Positions 1 to 5,527 of a stretch of 6,486 nt of DNA are shown here, piece after piece. A program made the translations under genes and the position numbers. The stretch covers positions 1 through 6,486 of the forward strand of contig JADJXM010000031.1 in assembly GCA_016715865.1 (NCBI GenBank). Reading direction: 5' to 3'. The notes under the pieces were generated by a model, which ran no database searches, was not told the origin of the DNA, and was given only the letters and a program-made list of their open reading frames with translations. The stretch's first letter is position 1. Each line of letters begins with the position of its first letter. Source of the DNA: Acidobacteriota bacterium (GTDB taxonomy: Bacteria; Acidobacteriota; Blastocatellia; RBC074).

Positions 1-253
1 CGGTGTTTACGTCATCGCTGATCGACAAGGCCGGGTGCGTGACGTAGGTAATACACTGGTATGTCGGGAATTCGTGACCGTTGCCAGGCTTTCCGGCATC
101 GGTGAATATCTCGAAGTTCGGCATCACAAAGGCCGGTGTCCCGGTCGTAACGAGTGAGAAGTTCGCGCCCGCCGTGTACGGCGTATTGATCGCGGTTTCC
201 TTCCTCGTCGAGAGGTATACGGCTGTGTCATTTACTAAATAATCTGTCGGCAT
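1..253 (-). CDS. Probable major tail (tube) protein, N-terminal 84 codons; runs off window
   Basis: The ATG at 253 begins MPTDYLVNDTAVYLSTRKET and continues with INTPYTAGANFSLVTTGTP, FVMPNFEIFTDAGKPGNGHE and YVTHPALSISDDVN. No stop occurs before the window edge. A GAGGGG site lies 7 bases upstream and overlaps the stop of the terminator gene; the gap is 11 bases. The N-terminal 'KETA.NT.YTAG' and 'DAGKPGNGHEFPT' phrases resemble siphophage tail tube proteins, which polymerise as hexameric rings around the DNA channel. Position after the tail terminator supports this. With the C-terminal part missing, a different tail protein cannot be excluded. Confidence 0.65.
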   Translation of the reverse strand, partial: MPTDYLVNDTAVYLSTRKETAINTPYTAGANFSLVTTGTPAFVMPNFEIFTDAGKPGNGHEFPTYQCITYVTHPALSISDDVNT

Positions 254-264
254 TGCTTATCCCC

Positions 265-756
265 TCAAGTGCATGTCGGAATTGATATCAATCCGCGTGC
301 GATGTGAACCAACTCCCCGTTGTAAGATTTCAAATTTATTGCCCACTGGATCGGCTCTGCCTTTGCCAGATGCGCCGATACTGTCGTCAGGTCGTCAAGA
401 GCGTCCGAAATGGCGTCAATCTCAAGATTGAATGCCGCGTCGGAATTCGCCACCGTCATCGATGCCGGATCGTAATAGTGAAGCGCGAGAATCGCATACT
501 GCTGACTCCTGCGCACCTGATCCCGTCGTGTCCGGCCTGCGCGTGACTCATTCGGGTCACTGCCTGATCTGGTAATCACGTAGCCGTGAACCCGGTTGCG
601 GCCGCCCGAAGCATCGAGAGACGACCTGAGCAAGCCCGCCCATTGATCTTCCTCCGCGCCTAATACCCACCAGTCAAAGACTACTGCCAGAGGCGCAGCC
701 GTGGTTATCACGGATTTCAATGCGGCACGGATCTGTGCGTCAGTCGGATCAGGCAT
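265..756 (-). CDS. Probable tail terminator protein (163 aa)
   Basis: The expected role is a ring that caps the tail tube and joins it to the neck. The order gp10-like, this gene, tail tube matches lambda-like and SPP1-like layouts. The start is placed at the ATG at 756 (MPDPTDAQIRAAL), which has GGAGG 4 bases upstream. A longer frame open to 882 would run deep into the gp10-like gene and lacks such a site. The body shows an N-terminal helix, FDWWVLGAEEDQWAGLL (residues 28-44), a strand VHGYVITRSG (56-65), a second long strand QQYAILALHYYD (86-97), a helix AAFNLEIDAISDAL and a last strand ELVHIARGLISIP. An alpha/beta build of this size fits the gpU/gp17 type fold, but I see no signature residues, so the family is inferred from order and size. 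The stop TGA overlaps the GAGGGG site of the next gene. Confidence 0.65.
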   Translation of the reverse strand: MPDPTDAQIRAALKSVITTAAPLAVVFDWWVLGAEEDQWAGLLRSSLDASGGRNRVHGYVITRSGSDPNESRAGRTRRDQVRRSQQYAILALHYYDPASMTVANSDAAFNLEIDAISDALDDLTTVSAHLAKAEPIQWAINLKSYNGELVHIARGLISIPTCT

Positions 757-1153
757 CGATCCTCCCCAGCAGACCACCCCGGTTGATCTGATCGAGCGCG
801 CCGTTAAGGGCAGGCTCGACAAAGGGACGCGCGGCCATCCTTGATGTTCCGCGTTCCAGATATTCGGCGTATTCCGCTCCAATCGTAATAACCCCGGTCG
901 TCTGAGACGGAAACGAGGTCAGGATCGAGTTAGCCAGAAAGCCCGTCAGGATTGCCGGAGCTTCACCTGGCGCCGAAGCTTGATGGAGTCGGCCTCGTTT
1001 GCTGACCTTGTAAAACCTGCCTGATTTCGCCTTCGCAAAGCTGACCTTCATCCGGTTGACGGTATCGAAGACAAACGTGCGGATGGTCCGGCTTGCGACC
1101 GCCTCAACCGCCTTCGTCCATTCCGCTTCGTTGAAGATCACGCGAAAGTTCAT
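749..1153 (-). CDS. HK97 gp10-like neck / tail-completion protein (134 aa)
   Basis: Members of this family act at the head-tail joint of long-tailed phages. The sequence has the familiar order: N-terminal helices (EWTKAVEAVASRTIRTFVFD, residues 11-30), a basic segment (SGRFYKVSKRGRLHQ, 44-58), SAPGEAP (60-66), TGFL (70-73), a strand VITIGAEYAEYLERGT (88-103) and MAARPF (106-111) followed by a helix. The SAPGEAP...TG.L...YA.YLE.GT...ARPF series is close to diagnostic. Length matches the usual 120 to 160 residues. The ATG at 1153 overlaps the stop of the 46-aa gene (ATGA), and the end overlaps the next gene by eight bases. Nothing looks truncated. Confidence 0.88.
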   Translation of the reverse strand: MNFRVIFNEAEWTKAVEAVASRTIRTFVFDTVNRMKVSFAKAKSGRFYKVSKRGRLHQASAPGEAPAILTGFLANSILTSFPSQTTGVITIGAEYAEYLERGTSRMAARPFVEPALNGALDQINRGGLLGRIDA

Positions 1154-1290
1154 TTCATTCCGTTCTGAATTGCGTTATCGATCATTGCCGCCACTTCCGG
1201 CGTTGCCGCGTCTCTGGCCTGAGCCAGCCATCCGGCGTCAACCGTGATCAGCGTCAATTCAATTTCAAGTAGTTCCGGTTGCTCTTCCAT
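1150..1290 (-). CDS. Small 46-residue protein between stopper and gp10-like genes
   Basis: This short frame reads MEEQPELLEIELTLITVDAG followed by WLAQARDAATPEVAAMID and NAIQNGMK. It starts three bases after the TAA of the stopper gene, and its TGA overlaps the next ATG in the ATGA arrangement used elsewhere in this operon. It fills what would otherwise be a gap of about 140 bases in a block where nearly all genes touch. The first part may form a strand and the second an amphipathic helix. I do not recognise the family. The ribosome-binding site is weak, so it would depend on coupling. Being real is likely from the junctions; function is unknown, perhaps a minor neck or chaperone-like part. 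Confidence 0.65.
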   Translation of the reverse strand: MEEQPELLEIELTLITVDAGWLAQARDAATPEVAAMIDNAIQNGMK

Positions 1291-1293
1291 CGT

Positions 1294-1662
1294 TTACACC
1301 GTATTTGAAAGCGGCTCACAGTGGAGAACCCACCCGGAGCCAAGTTGCTGCATTTCGGTTATCTCCGCAACGCGGTATTTCTTGACCTGTCCATTGATCG
1401 TGAGCGCGACAGAAGCATTGCTTCTCAGGTCGTCGATGCTCACATTCGCCGATTCAGCCAGCCACACCGTTACCGCGCCGCTCACTCCACCGTCCGAGGT
1501 CCGGCTTTTGCGCTGCGCGTACCAGTCAGAGTCAATCGAGCCGATCTGCGTCTCTCCGAGTGCCGGCGTTACCGTGTAGAAGGTCAGGGATGCACCGCGC
1601 CCGTATAAATAGGTACGCATCGAGTTCAACACAGAGGCATTGAGCAAAGGTGTTACTGCCAT
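1294..1662 (-). CDS. Probable head-closure (stopper) protein (122 aa)
   Basis: The place immediately after the adaptor gene and before the gp10-like gene is where head-closure or stopper proteins are usually coded; these seal the DNA channel beneath the adaptor. The N-terminal helix (PLLNASVLNSMRTYLYG, residues 5-21) precedes a strand-rich body (ASLTFYTVTP, 24-33; AVTVWLAESANVSIDD, 63-78; SVALTINGQVKKYRVAEITE, 84-103; GWVLHCEPL, 110-118). The turn 'INGQVKKYRVAEI' resembles the 'v.G..Y.V..v' strand pair of small beta-barrel neck proteins. I do not recognise a firm family signature, so the role rests mainly on gene order. The ATG at 1662 has GAGGG about 6 bases upstream. The TAA stop is three bases before the next small gene. 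Confidence 0.6.
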   Translation of the reverse strand: MAVTPLLNASVLNSMRTYLYGRGASLTFYTVTPALGETQIGSIDSDWYAQRKSRTSDGGVSGAVTVWLAESANVSIDDLRSNASVALTINGQVKKYRVAEITEMQQLGSGWVLHCEPLSNTV

Positions 1663-1663
1663 C

Positions 1664-2242
1664 TCAAGCCCTCATTATCCGGTTGCCTCGAATCAGCCCG
1701 CCGATCAGTTCATCGACCGCATCAGGCCACCCGGCTGTGCCTCCGCCGGATGATTTAACCCTGATGCCGTCAATGGAGAATTCGGAGATAGAATCGGATG
1801 AAACAGAAGCCCCGTATCCGGCCAGATATGCCAGAGCGAGCTCGCACTGAGCGTCCTTGACCAGTTGCGGGATTTCGGTCGATGAATACTGCTCACCGTA
1901 GCCAGTCGCATAGATCCCGTATCCGCCCCGGTATCCGAACAATGCACCCGCTCCCAGGTTATCGATTGAACCGCCGACGGTTGAGCCGTCCGGCTTGATC
2001 ACCCCGGCACGAGGCCATGCAAGGATCTGAGTGCTTGAAGCTCTTGCGCCCAGCCAGTTTTCCCGGTCAAGCCGCCGGGTAGCCATCAGAAGCGCCCTGA
2101 TCTTGTCATCGGCCTGTGCATCGTCAAACGCATCCACATTTAGCCGCTGCTCGCAGTAGGTGTTAAACTCTGCGAGCGTCGCATAGGAATTACTCGACGC
2201 GCCGCCGACCGTTGTGACCAGAGTTGAGGCTTCAAGACTCAT
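1664..2242 (-). CDS. Head-tail connector/adaptor, DnaT-like (DnaT_2) family (192 aa)
   Basis: Proteins of this type are expected to bind under the portal ring as the first neck layer. The 'DnaT-like' database name does not imply a replication role here. Family features are NSYATLAEFNTYC (residues 18-30), a helical stretch IRALLMATRRLDR (48-60), ILAWPRAG (73-80), EIPQLVKDAQCELALAYL (123-140) and a C-terminal part with RVKSSGGG (161-168) and a final helix ELIGGLI. Between WPR (78) and EIP (123) lie about 45 residues, against about 15 to 18 in the relatives I recall. The extra stretch is Gly/Tyr-rich (FGYRGGYGIYATGYGEQYSS). The start overlaps the preceding gene by four bases (ATGA), and the stop TGA is one base from the next ATG. 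The A-rich upstream sequence gives no clear ribosome-binding site, suggesting coupled translation. Confidence 0.8.
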   Translation of the reverse strand: MSLEASTLVTTVGGASSNSYATLAEFNTYCEQRLNVDAFDDAQADDKIRALLMATRRLDRENWLGARASSTQILAWPRAGVIKPDGSTVGGSIDNLGAGALFGYRGGYGIYATGYGEQYSSTEIPQLVKDAQCELALAYLAGYGASVSSDSISEFSIDGIRVKSSGGGTAGWPDAVDELIGGLIRGNRIMRA

Positions 2243-2580
2243 TTAGTTACTTTTTTACCGCTGCCACTTTTGCCACTGACCTTTGCACTTTTAGCGACGG
2301 GTTTTGCTTTACCGGCGATTGCGGCTTTGGTTGTGGTTGCGGCGTCAATGTCGGGTGTGAGTTCAACGTGTTCGCGCTCAGATGTTTCATCTACTACGAC
2401 CTCCACCACTGCCCCGGCAACGGGAGGCTCGGCCGTATAGCCGAGTCCCGAGGCGAGGATTTCCCGCGCATCGACCGGGGCGCATTTATGGGGCGATCCG
2501 TCCGGTGCGTAGATTGTGATCACCTGGGGCATCGGGCCCTTGGTGATCGGTTTGAATTGAGTGGTCTGTTCATTTGCCAT
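2239..2580 (-). CDS. Small head protein with lysine-rich C-terminal tail (113 aa)
   Basis: The N-terminal part reads VITIYAPDGSP (residues 20-30), APVDAREILASGLGYTAEPP (34-53) and then a Val/Glu strand region. The 'Y.PDG....PVDAREIL..G.YT..P' pattern is common in small phage proteins coded between coat and connector genes; no function is firmly known. Residues 81-113 form a low-complexity tail with nine lysines plus Ala, Gly, Ser, Thr and no acidic residue, resembling histone H1-type tails. Such a tail could contact DNA or the acidic inner capsid, but this is inference. The start ATG overlaps the stop of the 210-aa gene by one base, and the TGA stop overlaps the next ATG by four (ATGA). No strong ribosome-binding site precedes it, so coupling to the upstream gene is likely. 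Confidence 0.7.
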   Translation of the reverse strand: MANEQTTQFKPITKGPMPQVITIYAPDGSPHKCAPVDAREILASGLGYTAEPPVAGAVVEVVVDETSEREHVELTPDIDAATTTKAAIAGKAKPVAKSAKVSGKSGSGKKVTK

Positions 2581-3212
2581 TAGTCATCACCAAGGAACAC
2601 ACCAATAACAGTAATCGTGCCGGTCACATCGATCGTCGAGTTTGCGTCGATCGTTGCAGCAGTACCCGACCAGTTGAGATTGAGCGTGACGGCCGTTGTC
2701 GTGCCGTTGAGAGCGGTCGTAACCGCGCCATTGACAGCCGTTCCAGCGCCCGCACCACCTGAAAGCGTCACGGCTACGGCCTGCCCGACGTTCTCATTGA
2801 CACCGTTTCCGAGAGTGCCATCAGCTGCGGCTGAAATAGCCGTTGTACCGATGCCAATCTCGAAAACCGCATCACCTATCGCGCCGGTCAGTGCCGCACC
2901 CTCGGCAAACGCCGTGTAATCCTGGCGAGAACCGAGAAACGAAACGGCCTGCGCTGGAAACGTGAACAGAGGAAGAGTGCCGTGCGAGCCGGAGCCCGCG
3001 CCGTCCGTGACGGGGATCTGGGCCTCATCAAGAGTGAAGTCCAATCGGAAGATCGGCCCCCACCGCTTGATCGTGACCGCAACCGTACCCGATACCGGCG
3101 CAGTGCCGAGCGCCCCGATTTCGCCGCCCGCCGTGGTGTCTATCTCACGCACGGCGGCTGCGATTTCGGAATCAGGGACCGGCCTGTAAACATTAACCGG
3201 AGTTCCGATCAT
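2580..3212 (-). CDS. Beta-rich Gly/Ala/Thr protein, probable second capsid decoration protein (210 aa)
   Basis: I recognise this as a type of phage structural protein seen next to coat genes, without an assigned biochemical function. Landmarks are LDFTLDEAQIPVTDGAGSGS (residues 57-76), SRQDYTAFAEG (95-105), FEIGIG (117-122), AVTLSGGAGAGTAVNG (147-162) and the C-terminal block LNWSGTAATIDANSTIDVTG (178-197), ending in LGDD. The second half is nearly all alternating hydrophobic and Thr/Gly/Ala residues, suggesting a beta sandwich. Tandem-like stretches (TALNGTTTAVTL, GTITVIGVFL) fit that. There is no signal peptide. The ATG at 3212 sits 5 bases after AGGAGG, which overlaps the stop of the cement gene. 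The stop TAA shares one base with the ATG of the next gene (TAATG). An outer-capsid decoration role is inferred from position and fold type; a head fibre or minor tail part is an alternative. Confidence 0.6.
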   Translation of the reverse strand: MIGTPVNVYRPVPDSEIAAAVREIDTTAGGEIGALGTAPVSGTVAVTIKRWGPIFRLDFTLDEAQIPVTDGAGSGSHGTLPLFTFPAQAVSFLGSRQDYTAFAEGAALTGAIGDAVFEIGIGTTAISAAADGTLGNGVNENVGQAVAVTLSGGAGAGTAVNGAVTTALNGTTTAVTLNLNWSGTAATIDANSTIDVTGTITVIGVFLGDD

Positions 3213-3221
3213 TGGCCCCTC

Positions 3222-3674
3222 CTAGTTGCGTTTTGCGGCCCACGCTGTGTAGTTGATGCCCGTGGCGATTGTCCCGGTCACGTTCGTATAAACGCGAGCG
3301 TAGCGATACCACGTGCCGTTGACCTCATTGCGGAAAGGCAGGATGTACCGGCCAACGGTCGAATCCGTGTCCGCGCCGATCAGCGTTTCGAGAGCGCCGA
3401 CCGCGAGAATCGGACCCTGAACGATGCCGGAGGCGAACGTCGAGGAGTCGGACAACTGGATGCCGATATCATATCGCTCGTCGTTTGAGGCGATTTCGAT
3501 TGCCGTGATATCAACCACCAGATCGCCCTCGAAAAGACCCTCGCCCACGTCAACGATCTTCGCCGCGCTGTCAACGGTAGCCGCCGCGTCAGCCGCGACG
3601 AGCCCCGCGTCCTTGAATTCAAGCAGGCTGTCGAATGTATACGACGGTCTGTGCTTTGCTGCTGTGTAACGCAT
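3222..3674 (-). CDS. Probable capsid cement/decoration protein (Bbp16-like, 150 aa)
   Basis: The likely role is to bind the outside of the expanded capsid and stabilise it. After a basic start (MRYTAAKHRPSYTF) the protein reads AATVDSAAKIVDVGEG (residues 31-46), DIGIQLSDSSTFASG (69-83) and LPFRNEVNGTWYRYARVYTNV (112-132; core GTWYRYARVYT). The pattern is an 'ID-G' opening strand, then 'I.LQ.S....F' and a late 'R.Y.R..YT' strand. I associate it with the Bbp16-type cement proteins encoded just after the coat gene. Predicted structure is mostly beta strands; no signal peptide or membrane segment is seen. The ATG at 3674 has an excellent AAGGAG 8 bases upstream, consistent with high expression. 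The stop TAG lies within the AGGAGG site of the next gene. Role by position is strong; the exact family is from memory of pattern, not a search. Confidence 0.7.
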   Translation of the reverse strand: MRYTAAKHRPSYTFDSLLEFKDAGLVAADAAATVDSAAKIVDVGEGLFEGDLVVDITAIEIASNDERYDIGIQLSDSSTFASGIVQGPILAVGALETLIGADTDSTVGRYILPFRNEVNGTWYRYARVYTNVTGTIATGINYTAWAAKRN

Positions 3675-3703
3675 TTTGAATGCTCCTTCTTTGAGGCGTG
3701 AGC

Positions 3704-3725
3704 GAGTAACCCACGCGGATTACTC
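3704..3725 (-). promoter_or_regulatory. RNA hairpin between major capsid and cement genes
   Basis: On the transcribed strand GAGTAATCC, loop GCGT, then GGGTTACTC can form a 9-bp stem with one U-G pair and a 4-base loop. It begins right after the capsid stop, overlapping the tandem TGA, and lies about 30 bases before the cement start, upstream of its AAGGAG site. No U-run follows, so full termination is unlikely. Stabilising the 3' end of capsid mRNA, or partial attenuation, is a reasonable inference. Confidence 0.5.
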
Positions 3726-3726
3726 A

Positions 3727-4650
3727 CTACGCGACGGCGGCCAGATCGCCAATCGTCCAGAGACGCGCGGCGGCCTTCGCGTGGAAGAGCGCAACGCCCG
3801 CATACCATTCGACGCGAGTGCGAAAGACCGGCTTGGTCTGAAGCTCGCCCAGATCCGTAACCATCATCCCGCCGTTCTGGATGCCCGTAAGCATTCCCTC
3901 GCGGAGAGAGACGCAATAGATCGAGGTAGCCGTAGCGCCACCAGCCGATGCAGTCTCGTTGAATTGGAGGATTTCCGCGCCGTCGTTGTCCTGATCGGCG
4001 ATCAGGATCGGCAGATCGTTGTATTTCGTGACCTGACGCCCGAATTCATCCTGGGAGTATGTCACATATCCGCCAACTGTCGAGGTGCGAGCCGCTGCCG
4101 TGATGCGCCGGCGCATCGAGCGGTTCATGATCAGGTGCGTCGGATTGTCCACTGCATCGATCAGTTCATCGAGCTTGACCAGGCTGAGTGCCGTTCCGCC
4201 CGAGGTCGAGCCCGCGCTGATCAACTGCGAGCCGGTCAGCCGAACCTGAAGCCCGTCGAATTCACGGGGATCTGAGGCCGAATCGCCTTTCAAAAAAGCC
4301 TTTGTCCAGCGATGCGCGATGGCCTTGACCTTCATTGCCTCGCGGACCGAACGCTGATCCATCCCCATTGTCTGCAAGATGAATTTATCCACGTCCAGAT
4401 CGCCGCCAGCGATAACCAGCGGTTCCGTAACCGGGTTGATCACGCCAACATCTTCACTGTACGCCTCGTTGACGCCACGGAAGCCGACGCCCGGAAGCGT
4501 CTCTTCGCGGTTGTAACGCATTGCCGACCCTTGAATGGAATCGAACGGCAGAGCGCGGAGAATTTCAGAGTTCTCCGCATAGAGCTGTATAACGCCGCTT
4601 CTGAGCGGATCACGCTCTGATTTTGCGGCCTCAACCAATGTCATAGCCAT
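3727..4650 (-). CDS. Major capsid protein (HK97-fold type, 307 aa)
   Basis: This is the shell subunit, expected in hundreds of copies per particle. The start reads TLVEAAK (residues 4-10), then ENSEILRALPF (26-36) and RYNREETLPG (45-54). Later come GGDLDVDKF (82-90), FDGLQ (131-135), the helix KLDELIDAV (159-167) and THLIMNRSMRRRI (171-183). The C-terminal part carries the P-domain-like strands VFRTRVEWYAGVALFHAKAAARL (275-297, split as VFRTRVEWYAG and VALFHAKAAARL). I recognise this pattern from tailed-phage coat proteins of about 300 residues with the HK97 fold. The ATG at 4650 is preferred over the in-frame ATG at 4644 because GGGAG sits 10 bases before it. The N-terminus reaches the ENSEIL...LPF region within 30 residues, leaving no room for a long cleaved delta domain. 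The stop TAG is followed at once by in-frame TGA. The cement gene follows after 52 bases. Confidence 0.92.
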   Translation of the reverse strand: MAMTLVEAAKSERDPLRSGVIQLYAENSEILRALPFDSIQGSAMRYNREETLPGVGFRGVNEAYSEDVGVINPVTEPLVIAGGDLDVDKFILQTMGMDQRSVREAMKVKAIAHRWTKAFLKGDSASDPREFDGLQVRLTGSQLISAGSTSGGTALSLVKLDELIDAVDNPTHLIMNRSMRRRITAAARTSTVGGYVTYSQDEFGRQVTKYNDLPILIADQDNDGAEILQFNETASAGGATATSIYCVSLREGMLTGIQNGGMMVTDLGELQTKPVFRTRVEWYAGVALFHAKAAARLWTIGDLAAVA

Positions 4651-4665
4651 GGTTTTGTATCTCCC

Positions 4666-4685
4666 GCTCTACCGATCGGCAGAGC
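4666..4685 (-). promoter_or_regulatory. RNA hairpin between scaffold and major capsid genes
   Basis: On the transcribed strand GCTCTGCC, loop GATC, then GGTAGAGC can form an 8-bp stem with one G-U pair and a 4-base loop. It begins 2 bases after the scaffold stop (it overlaps the tandem TAG) and ends directly before the GGGAG ribosome-binding site of the capsid gene. There is no U-tract, so it is not a standard intrinsic terminator. It could protect or define the 5' end of a processed capsid mRNA, or tune translation. The fold is read directly; the function is inference. Confidence 0.5.
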
Positions 4686-4687
4686 TA

Positions 4688-5434
4688 TTAAGTGTTGTTG
4701 CCCATTCTGCGAGCGAGTTTCATTCGCTCGACCGCAGAAAGATTCGATAAATCCCTGTCTAAAACCTTGCTCCGATGATTCGGAGCCGCGCCTGACCCGC
4801 CTGAGTCAGAGGCTTTGAAAAACTTCGGTCGTTGCTGCGAGTAGAGCTTGATAAAGAAATCCTCGACCTTGATGTCGGTCTCATCGCCGTCCTCGTCGAG
4901 TACGACGATTTTCGATTTCCTGCCCTCTTCCTCTACCAACTGAAACCGGCTCCCGATTTCGGCCCATGCCAGGTCAAAATCTTCCGGGAACATTCCAACC
5001 TTTTCACTCGTGGCAATCGCCCTGATCGGATCGGTCAGTTTGAACCTCTTAAGCTGTGCCTGATCCGCTTTCCGAGCCTCTCGCTCGGCATTGAGTTCGG
5101 CGGCCAGCTTATCCGCCTGCTTCTTGTGGAGTCGCTCAAGTTCGGCCTTCTCGTCCGTCGTGAGCGGCTTGCCCTGCTTCTTCATTTCGCGAAGCTCAAG
5201 CAGGTTGTCCAATTCGTCGTCGTCCAACTCCTGCAACTTGCTATACCGGCCCAACTTCGCGTTGGTCTCGGTCAGCAGTTTTTCTTTCTTCTGCAATTTG
5301 GATCTGAATTCGGCAGGGTCATCGAATTCGATCTCCTTCAAATAATATTTATCGCCCTGCTGCTCGTACCTGTCTCTGTAGCTTTCCGGCACGTTGTCTA
5401 AAGTCTCGACCGTGCCTGATAATTTAATCGGCAT
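4688..5434 (-). CDS. Probable capsid scaffold protein (248 aa, coiled coil)
   Basis: The predicted role is to direct coat protein assembly into a procapsid and then leave the shell. The sequence is highly charged. A short N-terminal stretch (LDNVPESYRDRYEQ, residues 12-25) resembles the opening of many phage scaffold proteins. A long Lys/Glu/Leu-rich helical region covers about residues 38-131 and looks like a coiled coil. A more globular part follows (about 132-207, including KLTDPIRAIA), then a Gly/Ser/Ala linker (208-216) and a basic C-terminal helix (about 222-245, ending KLARRM). Such a basic end commonly contacts the coat protein in scaffolds. The ATG at 5434 is chosen for its GAAAGGG ribosome-binding site. 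The position between portal and major capsid genes is the standard scaffold slot. Placement in the GP20-like or another scaffold family is inference; no protease motif is visible. The TAA stop is followed directly by an in-frame TAG. Confidence 0.8.
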   Translation of the reverse strand: MPIKLSGTVETLDNVPESYRDRYEQQGDKYYLKEIEFDDPAEFRSKLQKKEKLLTETNAKLGRYSKLQELDDDELDNLLELREMKKQGKPLTTDEKAELERLHKKQADKLAAELNAEREARKADQAQLKRFKLTDPIRAIATSEKVGMFPEDFDLAWAEIGSRFQLVEEEGRKSKIVVLDEDGDETDIKVEDFFIKLYSQQRPKFFKASDSGGSGAAPNHRSKVLDRDLSNLSAVERMKLARRMGNNT

Positions 5435-5527
5435 TGCTTTTCCCTTTCTCTGATCGGGTTAATTCGCGAATCTTCTGATCCGGTACGGTTGGTCTATTGA
5501 TATTATTCACAGTTTTCAAATTTATTT
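5435..5527 (-). promoter_or_regulatory. A+T-rich spacer between portal and scaffold genes, with repeat and palindrome
   Basis: This 93-base gap is the longest in the window and is A+T-rich near the portal stop. It contains a 10-base perfect palindrome, ATTCGCGAAT (5462-5471). An 11-base near-repeat flanks it: TCTGATCGGGT at 5449-5459 and TCTGATCCGGT at 5474-5484, one mismatch, 25-base period. A TTGAAA hexamer occurs on the minus strand, but I found no convincing -10 box at 16 to 18 bases, so a promoter is only a possibility. The stretch ends in a purine-rich ribosome-binding region (GAAAGGG) 7 bases before the scaffold ATG. Confidence 0.25.

Noticed and set aside
749..882. Longer start at 882 for the tail terminator gene
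   Set aside because: It would overlap the gp10-like gene by about 130 bases. The ATG at 756 has a GGAGG site and gives an 8-base overlap typical of the operon.
1664..2242. A replication role for the DnaT-like protein
   Set aside because: The family name is historical. Gene order between head and neck genes fits a connector role.
3704..3725. Intrinsic transcription terminator after the major capsid gene
   Set aside because: The stem is not followed by a U-run, and the downstream genes belong to the same structural operon.
3676..4275. Long plus-strand frame (199 codons) opposite the major capsid gene
   Set aside because: It is antisense to a well-supported coat gene, has arginine-rich non-protein-like composition, and shows no recognisable motif.
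4832..5401. Plus-strand frame (189 codons) opposite the scaffold gene, Leu/Phe-rich and resembling a membrane protein
   Set aside because: The hydrophobic look is what the reverse complement of Lys/Glu/Asp-rich codons gives. The minus-strand scaffold explains the region.
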